A DNA stretch of 43,429 nt from Myxococcales bacterium (GTDB lineage: Bacteria > Myxococcota_A > UBA9160 > SMWR01). A program made the translations under genes and the position numbers. The stretch is from contig JACZVU010000004.1 in NCBI GenBank assembly GCA_022572485.1, positions 1-43,429 of the forward strand. Direction: 5' to 3'. The notes below the pieces were generated by a model, which was not told where the DNA came from, ran no database searches, and worked only from the letters and a program-made list of their open reading frames with translations. Positions 32,835 through 40,680 of this stretch are shown here, piece by piece (the stretch's first letter is position 1; each line of letters begins with the position of its first letter).

Positions 32835-32960
32835 ATGGATTGCGGAACCATCATGAAATTGCTGATCGATGTTCAAGCGCAAGGGCGAACCGCCGAAGAG
32901 AAGCACAGCGAAGCCAGTGGCGACGGGTTCGAGCTGCCGCCGCGTTGGAGAGAGGCGTGA
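32835..32960 (+). CDS. Small 41-residue protein after the ArsA pair
   Basis: This short frame encodes MDCGTIMKLLIDVQAQGRTA and ends GFELPPRWREA. It is hydrophilic with a possible N-terminal amphipathic helix and no signal peptide. It lies in the 358-bp gap between the second ArsA gene and the AMIN-domain gene. The start could be ATG 32835 or ATG 32853; neither has a strong ribosome site, and the frame is open upstream to 32652. I cannot name a family, and it could be spurious. The rest of the gap (32612-32834) shows nothing I recognise. Confidence 0.35.
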   Translation: MDCGTIMKLLIDVQAQGRTAEEKHSEASGDGFELPPRWREA

Positions 32961-32969
32961 CGAAATAAC

Positions 32970-34625
32970 GTGGGCGGCGCGAAGGTGAATTGGATCGATC
33001 AACATGCCGCTGGCATGCGCCGCGTGATCTGGATCGGGCTGTTGCTGCTTCTGGTTGCCGCGCCCGCCCAGGCCAAGCGCATCGTTCAGATTCGTGTAGG
33101 CAATCACCCGACCTTCACCCGCCTCGTCTTCGAGATGGATGTATTTACGGGTTATCAGGTGGAGCGCCGAGTCGGAACCGACGGCACGGAGCAGATCACC
33201 GTGACCCTCGATGCCTCGACGCCCTCGCGTGAGATCAAATCCAAGAGCGTCGGGATCGACTCCGTCAGTGTCGTCGAGCGTGCTGGCCAGGCGATTGCGC
33301 AGATCCGGCTGCGAAAGTCCGGCTTCCCGATGAAAGAGATGATTCTCTCGAATCCACCGCGCATCGTGCTCGACTTCGTGCACTCGGCCGCTGTGGTCAC
33401 GCAAGACTCCCACGCGAAGTCGACTCCGGTCGAGCCTCCCGTTCGCGAAGAGCCAGCGCCCGACGTCGTTCGGCCCGATCCGAAACCCGTGGTCACCAAG
33501 GCCATCGTGCCCGAGCCCGCCGTCGAACCCGAGCCGGTCGTCGCTAAAATCGTTCAGCCGGAGCCCGCCATTGAACCCGAGCCTGAACCAGTCGTCACCG
33601 AAGTCGTTCAGCCGGAGCCCGTCGTTGCCGAAGCTGTCGTGCCCGAATCCGAGTTCGCGGCCGACGAGATCGCGATACTCGATCCGACGATGCCGCCAGA
33701 CGACGCGGAACCTGCGCTCTCCGATGCTGCGGAGCGCCACGCCGCGCTTCGCGCTGCAACTCCCGGCGTCCACAAGCGGGATGATCTGAAACCTTCGAGT
33801 GACCCCACAGCGGAATTGACATCCGAGCCGATCGCCGATGTGGCGGATGCGGATTTTGATGCTCCACAGGGCTCTTCCACGCGAGCTTTGACGCCGTCGA
33901 CCGGTGAGGCGCAGCGCCGGATACCCGCTCCGCCCGACGTTACGCGGCGGATCGAAAAGCCCAAGCCCGCTGATGGGGGCCTGCCCTTCGATAGGGTTAC
34001 GATGGCGGGGATCGCCGTGGGCGTGCTGATCGTCCTCGTCGTGGCCGTCCGACTCTTTCGCAAGAAATCGCTCTCGAACGATCTCGACGACGCGCCCAGC
34101 GATGGCACTGTGGATTTTGACCGCGGAACGCGTGATCGGATTCCCGCCGAGGGACTTGCGATAAACGATTCGTCCACCGGTGGCCCTGCGCCGCAGGTGG
34201 AAGAGCAGAACACCGCAGCCTATTCGCTGAGTGAAGTGGCAGCGAATAGGAGCGAACCGGAAACCGGATTGTACAACGAGGATTCTGAGGGAGAGAAACC
34301 GATGGACATGGAAACCACCAATCTGCCGACTGAACGCAAGGATTTCGTCGCGCCGCCCGCCGCCGCCGTGAGTAGTGGTGGCAGCGACATGTCTCAGCTC
34401 GTTCAGGAACTCGCGAGTCGCATCACAAGCCTCGAAACCCGGTTCGATGAGGTCAACGACAGCCGCGAGCGGCTGGAGCGTCAGGTTGCCGCCCAGAGCG
34501 AGGAGCTTCGCGTGCAGCGCGCCGCAATCGCACGGACGCAGCGAGCGCTCCGGAGCCTGAGCCGATCCGAAGAAGACCAGGCCACCGAGCCCGCTTTGCG
34601 CGAATCCAGCCAACCGACCCGGTAG
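32970..34625 (+). CDS. AMIN-domain membrane protein with proline-rich and coiled-coil regions
   Basis: This protein of up to 551 residues carries a signal sequence at about residues 16-36 (RRVIWIGLLLLLVAAPAQA) and then an AMIN-like beta domain. The AMIN part runs from IVQIRVGNHPTFTRLVFEMD to NPPRIVLDFVHSAAVV. A proline/glutamate-rich stretch with EPEPVV repeats (about 160-225) follows. A single membrane helix is at about 345-364 (AGIAVGVLIVLVVAVRLF), and a C-terminal coiled coil at about 473-530. AMIN domains bind peptidoglycan and occur in AmiC and PilQ. The start is uncertain: GTG 32970, GTG 32985, or ATG 33015, which would begin the signal peptide exactly. With the ExeA- and GspB-like genes downstream it suggests an envelope-spanning assembly. 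Confidence 0.75.
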   Translation: MGGAKVNWIDQHAAGMRRVIWIGLLLLLVAAPAQAKRIVQIRVGNHPTFTRLVFEMDVFTGYQVERRVGTDGTEQITVTLDASTPSREIKSKSVGIDSVSVVERAGQAIAQIRLRKSGFPMKEMILSNPPRIVLDFVHSAAVVTQDSHAKSTPVEPPVREEPAPDVVRPDPKPVVTKAIVPEPAVEPEPVVAKIVQPEPAIEPEPEPVVTEVVQPEPVVAEAVVPESEFAADEIAILDPTMPPDDAEPALSDAAERHAALRAATPGVHKRDDLKPSSDPTAELTSEPIADVADADFDAPQGSSTRALTPSTGEAQRRIPAPPDVTRRIEKPKPADGGLPFDRVTMAGIAVGVLIVLVVAVRLFRKKSLSNDLDDAPSDGTVDFDRGTRDRIPAEGLAINDSSTGGPAPQVEEQNTAAYSLSEVAANRSEPETGLYNEDSEGEKPMDMETTNLPTERKDFVAPPAAAVSSGGSDMSQLVQELASRITSLETRFDEVNDSRERLERQVAAQSEELRVQRAAIARTQRALRSLSRSEEDQATEPALRESSQPTR

Positions 34626-34722
34626 CCCGTGTGGATGTCCGGCAGTGCTGGCCCTGTGCTGGCCTGCCGCTCGCGCGTGGGGTGAACCAGCCTGTTCGCG
34701 CGGTGTCCGATTCCAGCAGATT

Positions 34723-34738
34723 CTCCGCCTGGGCGGAG
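34723..34738. other. Perfect 7-bp hairpin between the AMIN and exeA-like genes
   Basis: CTCCGCC (34723-34729) and GGCGGAG (34732-34738) form a compact hairpin in the 174-bp spacer. There is no following T-run, so it is at most a weak or Rho-aided terminator, or an mRNA stability element. Confidence 0.35.
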
Positions 34739-34799
34739 CGGCGCGAAGGATCCGTTTTCCGATTCCATGGGCTAGACTTCGCCTGGTGGTGATCTGAGC

Positions 34800-35861
34800 A
34801 TGTATACCCGGTTTTACGGGCTGAACGAGAAGCCCTTTTCGCTTACCCCCGACCCTCGCTTCTTGTTTCTCTCAGGGTCCCATCAAGAAGCGCTCGCCCA
34901 TCTGCTCTACGGCATCGAGCAGGGTGAAGGGTTCATCGCCATCACCGGAGAGGTCGGAACCGGAAAGACGACTCTCTGTCGCGCTCTGCTGCAACGCCTT
35001 GGCCCAGGTACGGAGGTTGCGCTCGTCTTCAACCCGATCCTGTTGGGCGAAGAATTGTTGCGCACGGTCAGCATTGAATTCGGTTTGGTCACGGAGGGAT
35101 ACTCGCGCGCGGATCTCAACAACCAGCTCAACCGGTTTCTGCTTCAGACGAGTCGCGAGGGGCGACGGGCACTTTTGATCATAGACGAATCGCAGAACCT
35201 CGATCCCGCTACGCTCGAGGAGATTCGCCTGCTCTCCAATCTCGAGACTTCATCGTCGAAGTTGATCCAGATCGTGTTCTTCGGGCAACCGGAACTCGAC
35301 GAGATGTTGGACTCTCGAGAGCTTCGTCAGCTACGGCAGCGGATTACGGTGCGCTGGACGCTCGCGCCGTTGAACGTCGCTGAAACGCGAGACTACGTTC
35401 GGCATCGACTCAAGGTCGCAGCCGGCAAAGAGTGCGATCTCTTTACCGACAAGGCACTTCGGGAGATTCAGCGTCGAACGGGCGGAATTCCGCGTTTGAT
35501 CAACGTTCTCTGTGATCGCGCGATGCTGGCGGGCTACGCGGCCGGCGTATCGGTGATGAAGCCGAATTTGATCAACCAAGCTGCTCGCGAGATCCTGAGC
35601 GCGCGATCACGTCGCCGCCCATGGCGATCCGTATTTCGCCGCGCGTTTCCAGTCGCGATCTTGCTTACGGTCAGCGTTGGCGTACTCAGCTGGTTCGGTA
35701 TCACGGCCAAAAGCCCCGAGCCGATCGAGCGCGAATCCCCAATGTTGTCCGCTGTCGCAGTCGTACCACCGTCTGAAGTGGTGATCGGAGAATTTTTGCC
35801 GCGAGTCGAAACGCTCGAAGTCGAGGTTGAAGACGCGGTGACGAATCGGGGATTTGAGTGA
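34800..35861 (+). CDS. ExeA/GspA-like AAA ATPase
   Basis: This 353-residue protein begins MYTRFYGLNEKPFSLTPDPR, the diagnostic N-terminus of ExeA/GspA-type ATPases. The Walker A motif is GEVGTGKTT (about 50-58) and the Walker B segment ALLIIDESQNL (about 123-133). The sensor-like GGIPRLINVLCDRAMLAGYA is in its usual position. A membrane helix follows at about 282-300 (FPVAILLTVSVGVLSWFGI), then a short periplasmic tail of about 50 residues. ExeA with ExeB (GspAB) helps place secretins across peptidoglycan in type II secretion; a separate ExeA peptidoglycan-binding domain is not evident here. The stop overlaps the GspB-like gene by 4 bp. Confidence 0.88.
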   Translation: MYTRFYGLNEKPFSLTPDPRFLFLSGSHQEALAHLLYGIEQGEGFIAITGEVGTGKTTLCRALLQRLGPGTEVALVFNPILLGEELLRTVSIEFGLVTEGYSRADLNNQLNRFLLQTSREGRRALLIIDESQNLDPATLEEIRLLSNLETSSSKLIQIVFFGQPELDEMLDSRELRQLRQRITVRWTLAPLNVAETRDYVRHRLKVAAGKECDLFTDKALREIQRRTGGIPRLINVLCDRAMLAGYAAGVSVMKPNLINQAAREILSARSRRRPWRSVFRRAFPVAILLTVSVGVLSWFGITAKSPEPIERESPMLSAVAVVPPSEVVIGEFLPRVETLEVEVEDAVTNRGFE

Positions 35862-36946
35862 GTACGATCCTCAAGGCGCTCCAGCGTTTGGAAGACGAGA
35901 AGAGCGCGAACGTCGAGCACTCCCTCGATGAGCAGATCGTCGCTCAGCGACCACCGCCCGCCCCCGATCGCCGCGGGCTGCGGATCGGAGCCATCGCGAT
36001 CGGCGGACTCGCGGTTGCCGTCGCGGCATTTTTCTTCTGGTTCACCCGAAAGGATCCTGTCGCGGAGGTGGCGATGGAATTGCCGCCTCCCGCGGTGGCG
36101 CCTGTGGTCGCGGCCGTGCAGGAGGTGGCCGCCGAAAAACCCCGTCGCAAACCCTTGGCTCGCCCGGCGCCGGCCGCGCGCGCGCAACAAGATTTGCCTG
36201 AGGTCGAAGTCGCCTCGATTATCGAAGTCGTCAAACGCCTCGACGCGCAGCCCGCCGATACAGGCGAGTCTGCCGCGTCGTCGAAGCACGCTGCACCAAC
36301 GGCCAAAGCCGATGCCGCGCAGCCCGCGCAACGGCCGAGTGCGCGTAAACCCGACACCCAGGTTGCGCACGAGCCCGCACAACCGCGACCTGCACAAAAG
36401 CAGATCGCCAACGCCAAGCTTCCTGCGATCCAGATTTCAGAAAATTCGGTACCCGAGAAGCCGGTTCCGGCACCACCCGCACCTGCCAAGACCGTAGCGG
36501 TTGTCGAGAAGCCGGTTCCGGCACCACCCGCACCTGCCAAGACCGTAGCGGTTGTCGAGAAGCCAGTTCCGGCACCACCCGCACCTGCCAAGACCGTAGC
36601 GGTTGTCGAGAAGCCAGTTCCGGCACCGCTCGCACCTGTCGAAATCGTAGCGGTCGCCGAGAAGCCGGCTCCGACCGCGGCGCCCACGTTGATTCAGGCC
36701 TCGATTCAAGAGCTCGAGAAAAAAGTCGTCCAGCGCGCCAAGCTCCCCGCGCTCAGCGTCGAGAAAACGATCTGGCATCCCGATGCCGATCGGCGCGTTG
36801 CCATCGTGAAGCTGATCGGCGCTGAAGGGGCTCTGCGCCTGAAAGAGGGCGACGCCGTCGGCCCCCTCGTTGTCGAAGTCATCAAACCCGGCAGCGTCCT
36901 CTTCAACCACGATGGCATCGAAATCCAATACAACGTGGGCGGTTGA
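35858..36946 (+). CDS. GspB-like protein with tandem repeats
   Basis: This 362-residue inner-membrane protein begins STILKALQRLEDEK, the usual GspB/ExeB start, with a membrane helix at about residues 43-62 (IGAIAIGGLAVAVAAFFFWF). A long proline/alanine-rich linker contains four 17-residue repeats of the type EKPVPAPPAPAKTVAVV (about 200-267). The C-terminal domain, from LPALSVEKTIWHPD to GSVLFNHDGIEIQYNV, is GspB/HofP-like and periplasmic. GTG 35858 overlaps the ExeA-like stop (GTGA). The pair would help assemble a secretin; the remaining type II secretion genes are not in the window. Confidence 0.87.
   Translation: MSTILKALQRLEDEKSANVEHSLDEQIVAQRPPPAPDRRGLRIGAIAIGGLAVAVAAFFFWFTRKDPVAEVAMELPPPAVAPVVAAVQEVAAEKPRRKPLARPAPAARAQQDLPEVEVASIIEVVKRLDAQPADTGESAASSKHAAPTAKADAAQPAQRPSARKPDTQVAHEPAQPRPAQKQIANAKLPAIQISENSVPEKPVPAPPAPAKTVAVVEKPVPAPPAPAKTVAVVEKPVPAPPAPAKTVAVVEKPVPAPLAPVEIVAVAEKPAPTAAPTLIQASIQELEKKVVQRAKLPALSVEKTIWHPDADRRVAIVKLIGAEGALRLKEGDAVGPLVVEVIKPGSVLFNHDGIEIQYNVGG
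36455..36658 (+). repeat. Four 51-bp tandem repeats in the gspB-like gene
   Basis: Units lie at 36455-36505, 36506-36556, 36557-36607 and 36608-36658. The first two are identical, the third differs by one base and the fourth is diverged. The 51-bp unit keeps frame and encodes a 17-residue proline/alanine-rich repeat in the linker. The near identity points to recent expansion or repeat homogenisation. Confidence 0.92.
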
Positions 36947-37094
36947 CGCGCACCGTCGCAAAGCCAGCTGCCAAGCAGGCCCCTGGGTCCCGGCCAGTGG
37001 GGCGCAACGCATTGCCCATGTGGCATGGCTCGGGCTTGCGGGTGATTCGCGGGCGAAGCGCAATGGGTTTCGCCGAGTTGGCTGCGCGAGCGGG

Positions 37095-37856
37095 TTAGTG
37101 GTAGCGGCGGTCGTTGTTTTTTTTGTGATCGCGGCGTCGCGCTTCGAATTCTTCGTAGCGAACCGCGCGCAATTTCTTGCGCATCCGGTAGCGCTTCCAA
37201 CGCAACTTTAGATGGCTCAGCGTGAAGATCGCGTTGGCGTGGCCCTGTCGGCGCAAGTAGATCCAGCCGACGATCACGCCACCGAGGTGTCCGATGTGGC
37301 TGATGTTCTGCCCGCCCGAGAACATCATCGACATCAAGAAGAGTCCGGGGATCAGCCAGATCGCGCGAAACGCTACCGGTGGGAAGATCAACATGATGGT
37401 GCGATCGGGCCAGGTCAGCGAGTAGCCGAGCAGTACACCGTAGATGGCACCGGACGCGCCGAGGGTGTGCGCGGTCAACCCTGCCGGATGAATGCCCATC
37501 ATCAGGTAGGGGTAGGTCGCGATCATCAAGCCCGCTCCCACACCGCAGATCAGGTAGAAGCGCAGGAAGCGCTTGGGCCCCCAGGCCAGCGCGAGCTGTG
37601 AGCCGAACATCCAGAGCATGAACATGTTCATCGCAATGTGGCCGAAGCCCGCGTGGAGCCACATGTAGGTGAACGGTTGCCAGAGGTAACCGAGTTCCCA
37701 GAATCCCACCGGGATGAGCGATGCGTAGAAGGTTGTCGCAGGGGCGACCTGTTGGGCCAGGAAGACCACCGCGTTCGCGATCATGATCTGCTTGATGACC
37801 GGGGGCGTCATCGAGGGGCCGATGCGCATGCCCGGCTGTTGGCCGCGTCCGTACAC
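37095..37856 (-). CDS. Rhomboid-family intramembrane serine protease
   Basis: This 253-residue protein has about six membrane helices. The catalytic serine lies in LGASGAIYGVLLG (about residue 134) and the catalytic histidine in HIGHLGGVIVGWIYL (about residue 188). The helix-2 pattern FTYMWLHAGFGHIAMNMFML contains the usual HxxxN-type residues. The basic, hydrophilic C-terminus (KLRWKRYRMRKKLRAVRYEE) would be cytoplasmic. Rhomboids cut single membrane helices of client proteins; the client here is unknown. GTG 37856 is the start. It lies 60 bp after the LLM oxidoreductase gene on the same strand and converges on the gspB-like gene. Confidence 0.92.
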   Translation of the reverse strand: MYGRGQQPGMRIGPSMTPPVIKQIMIANAVVFLAQQVAPATTFYASLIPVGFWELGYLWQPFTYMWLHAGFGHIAMNMFMLWMFGSQLALAWGPKRFLRFYLICGVGAGLMIATYPYLMMGIHPAGLTAHTLGASGAIYGVLLGYSLTWPDRTIMLIFPPVAFRAIWLIPGLFLMSMMFSGGQNISHIGHLGGVIVGWIYLRRQGHANAIFTLSHLKLRWKRYRMRKKLRAVRYEEFEARRRDHKKNNDRRYH

Positions 37857-37916
37857 TGTTCAGAGTCTCCTCGTCCTATAGCCTAAGAAGTCTAACTACG
37901 CGCGTCAAATCGGCTT

Positions 37917-38837
37917 TTAGGGGGCCATCCCCTCCAAGGTGACGCGGCTGGCCGCTGCGTCGAGGCCGGAGAGGTCGATTACCGGAAAGTTCAGCTTCAG
38001 TTCATCGGCGAGCGATGCCAGGCGCGTCCGGCACTGCTTGGCGCTGCCCACGACCATCGCGGCAGCGCATTCGTCATTGGAGAGTTCGTCGAACCATGGG
38101 TTCAGGCGGCGGTACTCGTCGAACATGCAGGCGCGATCGTCCGACTTCTGGATCCGCGTGAAGATCCACATCGACCGCTCGATCTCCGATGGATCGCGTC
38201 CGCGCTCCCGGCAAGCGTTTTCGAGCTTTGCGCTCGCCTCGGCGACACGATCGGGCAGTGGCGGAAGGTTGATCTCCCAGGTGTCCGCGTGGGTGGCGAC
38301 GAGCTCGAGCACCTTCGGGCGCCGACCCGCGATCGCAATCGGAATGCGTCCACCGGGGGGCGTGGGTTGGATGCGCGCACCGTCGAGCGCTACGAAGCGC
38401 CCGCTCATGCTGACGGATTCACCCCGCCAGAGGCCGCGCACCGCGGTCAACATCTCGTCGAGCCAGAGCACCCGCTCGGCTGCGCTCGGCCGCTGCAGGC
38501 CGAAGCGCTCGTCGTGCGGGCGGTCGCCGATCGAGATCAGGAATTGCAAGCGGCCGGGTGCGATTTTCTCGGCGGTGGCGGCCGCCTGTGCGAGGTGCGC
38601 GGCGTTCCAATGGTGGACCAACCGCATCGATCCGATCTGGATCCGCTGGGTTCTCGCGAGCAACGCGGTCGTCACCGTCCAGCCGTCGAGTACATCGGTC
38701 TTGCGCGACCCGCCGAGCATCGAGACGTCGCCGTCCACGAACGCGGCCGTGTAGCCGAGCGCTTCTGCGGTTTCGACCAGCTCTGCGAGAGTCTCCCACG
38801 GGTGGGTGTACCAACCGAACGCGACGCCGAGCTTCAC
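37917..38837 (-). CDS. Luciferase-like (LLM) flavin- or F420-dependent oxidoreductase
   Basis: This 306-residue TIM-barrel protein belongs to the bacterial luciferase family. It shows the N-terminal LGVAFGWYTHPWETLAEL, GWTVTTALLARTQRIQIGSM, HHWNAAHLAQAAATAEKIAP with GRLQFLISIG, the ALDGARIQPTPPG segment and PIAIAGRRPKVLELVATHAD, typical of LLM-class oxidoreductases including F420-dependent members. The cofactor (FMN or F420) and substrate cannot be decided from sequence, and no F420-synthesis genes are in the window. ATG 38837 overlaps the Nudix stop by 4 bp (ATGA). Confidence 0.87.
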   Translation of the reverse strand: MKLGVAFGWYTHPWETLAELVETAEALGYTAAFVDGDVSMLGGSRKTDVLDGWTVTTALLARTQRIQIGSMRLVHHWNAAHLAQAAATAEKIAPGRLQFLISIGDRPHDERFGLQRPSAAERVLWLDEMLTAVRGLWRGESVSMSGRFVALDGARIQPTPPGGRIPIAIAGRRPKVLELVATHADTWEINLPPLPDRVAEASAKLENACRERGRDPSEIERSMWIFTRIQKSDDRACMFDEYRRLNPWFDELSNDECAAAMVVGSAKQCRTRLASLADELKLNFPVIDLSGLDAAASRVTLEGMAP

Positions 38838-39364
38838 GCCAGCCTTCCAAAGCGTCGCGCGGCGTGGATCAGCGCCATTGCGCTCTTCGCGTCGGTGAGT
38901 TCACCGCGCCAGATCAGGCCCAGCGCTTCGTCGAGTGAAATGCGAAACGCCTCGATGATCTCGTCGTCTTCGGGCCGTGAGTGGGAGGCCTCAAGATCGA
39001 AGCCCGCGTAGAGATAGATCTTTTCATCGCTGAAGCCCGGTGTCGTCCAGATCCAACCGAGTTCTTCGATGCGGCCGGCTCGCTGACCGATCTCTTCTTC
39101 GAGCTCACGGGTGGCCGTCTCGGACGGGGATTCGCCGGGGTCGATCTTGCCCGCGGGAACCTCGAGAATCGTGTCCCGGGTTGCGTGTCGGTACTGCCGG
39201 ATCAGCAGGACATCGGTGTCCGAGATGAAGGGCACAATTGCGGCCGCTCCCGGATGCTTGACGATGTCGAGTTCGAGTTCGCGTCCGCTCGGGAGTGTAA
39301 ATCGCTCCTTGACGACGATCAGCTGGAATCCGCGCTGCACTTCATCGGGTGGTTGCGCGCTCAC
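38834..39364 (-). CDS. Nudix hydrolase, ADP-ribose pyrophosphatase type
   Basis: This 176-residue protein contains a complete Nudix box, GKIDPGESPSETATRELEEE followed by IG (about residues 72-93), matching GX5EX7REUXEEXGU. VLLIRQYRHATRDTILEVPA before it and GWIWTTPGFSDEKIYLY after it are typical of ADP-ribose pyrophosphatases of the NudF type. It would hydrolyse ADP-ribose or a related nucleoside diphosphate. GTG 39364 overlaps the stop of the histidine kinase gene, and its own stop overlaps the LLM oxidoreductase start, so the three genes form a tightly coupled unit. Confidence 0.9.
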   Translation of the reverse strand: MSAQPPDEVQRGFQLIVVKERFTLPSGRELELDIVKHPGAAAIVPFISDTDVLLIRQYRHATRDTILEVPAGKIDPGESPSETATRELEEEIGQRAGRIEELGWIWTTPGFSDEKIYLYAGFDLEASHSRPEDDEIIEAFRISLDEALGLIWRGELTDAKSAMALIHAARRFGRLA

Positions 39365-40641
39365 CGGTCGCCTTCTCCCGAAGATGTCTGCTGATTTTCG
39401 GACACGGCCAGCCGCACCGCGAATTCCGCTCCTCCCGTGTCCCGATCGCTTACCCGGATTTCTCCGCCCGCGTCCTGAATGATCCGCCGTGTAATCGCCA
39501 ATCCCAACCCGCCCGCGTTGTCGGAACGCGTGGAAAAGAAGGGTTCGAAGATTTCCGACTGCAGCTCGAACGGAACGCCAGGTCCCTCATCGGAAATGAT
39601 GATGTCCACGGAATCGCCCACGCGTTTTGCACTCAGCACGACCCGACCGCCGGGGAAGGTCGCATCGATCGCGTTGAGCAGGAGATTGAGCAGCACCTGT
39701 CTCAAACGGTCTTCGCTGAGCGCAACCGCGGGCAAGTCGCCGGGGACCTTCGATTCGAGCCGCACCTCTCGCTTGCGGGCCCGGTGGTCGAGCAGCGCGA
39801 GATTGGCATCGACCGTGGCAGAGACGTCGGCGGGTCGATGGTCGGCGGTTTCTCCGCTTGGCCGAGCGTGCTCGATGATCACGTCCAGCAGGCGCTCCAT
39901 GCGGCGAAGTTCGTCACCCACCAATGTCAAAAATGAATTGGAGAATTCGGGATCCCCCCAGCGCTCGGGCAGGAGTTGCAAGAAGGTCTTCATCGACACC
40001 AACGGGTTTCGGATCTCATGTGCGATCTCGGTACTGAGCGCTCCGAGCGAAGCGAGGCGATTTAACTGGTGGACGTCGCGATCGAGTCGCTCGACCCGTG
40101 CCACCGCGAGAGCGGTTGCGATGGGAACCTGCAGCCGATGGGCTTCTCGCTTGAGCTGACCGAGAATGCGCGGCCGTGGTGTTTCCGGACCGAGCAGCAG
40201 CACGGCGACGGCTTCGCCGAATTCGCACAGAATCGGAACCGCAACCGAAAAGCGATGGCGCCGACCGATCGCGGTCAGGTCCGCCGAGCCGTCCAGCCGC
40301 GTCACCCCAGGAAGCTTCGCAAGGCTTCGAAAATCCGATGCATCGGGGTTGACGGGTGGGTTTCCGCTGAATGCCGCGGCCGCAACGTAAGGCTCTCCAG
40401 CTTCGCGCAACGTCCAAGCGACGACAGAGGTCGCCTCACTGATCTTCTGCACGCGCTGCACGGCAGCTGACAGCAGAGTCTGCAGATCGCGAGTGGCAAT
40501 ACCACTCGACGCCCTCGGCGTAGCGCGCCGATCGCCGGTGACCCGTCGGTCTACCTGCGGATGAACGATACCTTCCCCCACCGCGCCCCAGTCTAGCCCG
40601 AGCTCATCGAGAAGGGCTCGCCTTCGTGGGAGCGCGGTCAT
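39361..40641 (-). CDS. Cytoplasmic sensor histidine kinase with GAF-like domain
   Basis: This 426-residue protein has no obvious membrane helix. A GAF-like region spans about residues 50-180. The dimerisation domain carries the phospho-accepting histidine in STEIAHEIRNPLVSMKTFLQ (about residue 208). The HATPase domain has the N box RQVLLNLLLNAIDATFPGG, the G1 box SDEGPGVP, the F box FEPFFSTR and the G2 box GGLGLAITR. It resembles NtrB/AtoS-type soluble kinases. No response regulator is adjacent, so it is an orphan in this window. ATG 40641 lies 39 bp after the PBP1a stop, and its end overlaps the Nudix start. Confidence 0.93.
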   Translation of the reverse strand: MTALPRRRALLDELGLDWGAVGEGIVHPQVDRRVTGDRRATPRASSGIATRDLQTLLSAAVQRVQKISEATSVVAWTLREAGEPYVAAAAFSGNPPVNPDASDFRSLAKLPGVTRLDGSADLTAIGRRHRFSVAVPILCEFGEAVAVLLLGPETPRPRILGQLKREAHRLQVPIATALAVARVERLDRDVHQLNRLASLGALSTEIAHEIRNPLVSMKTFLQLLPERWGDPEFSNSFLTLVGDELRRMERLLDVIIEHARPSGETADHRPADVSATVDANLALLDHRARKREVRLESKVPGDLPAVALSEDRLRQVLLNLLLNAIDATFPGGRVVLSAKRVGDSVDIIISDEGPGVPFELQSEIFEPFFSTRSDNAGGLGLAITRRIIQDAGGEIRVSDRDTGGAEFAVRLAVSENQQTSSGEGDR

Positions 40642-40680
40642 GGGTGCGTTTCCGGACGGCCTTCGCGAGATCCTGGGTTG

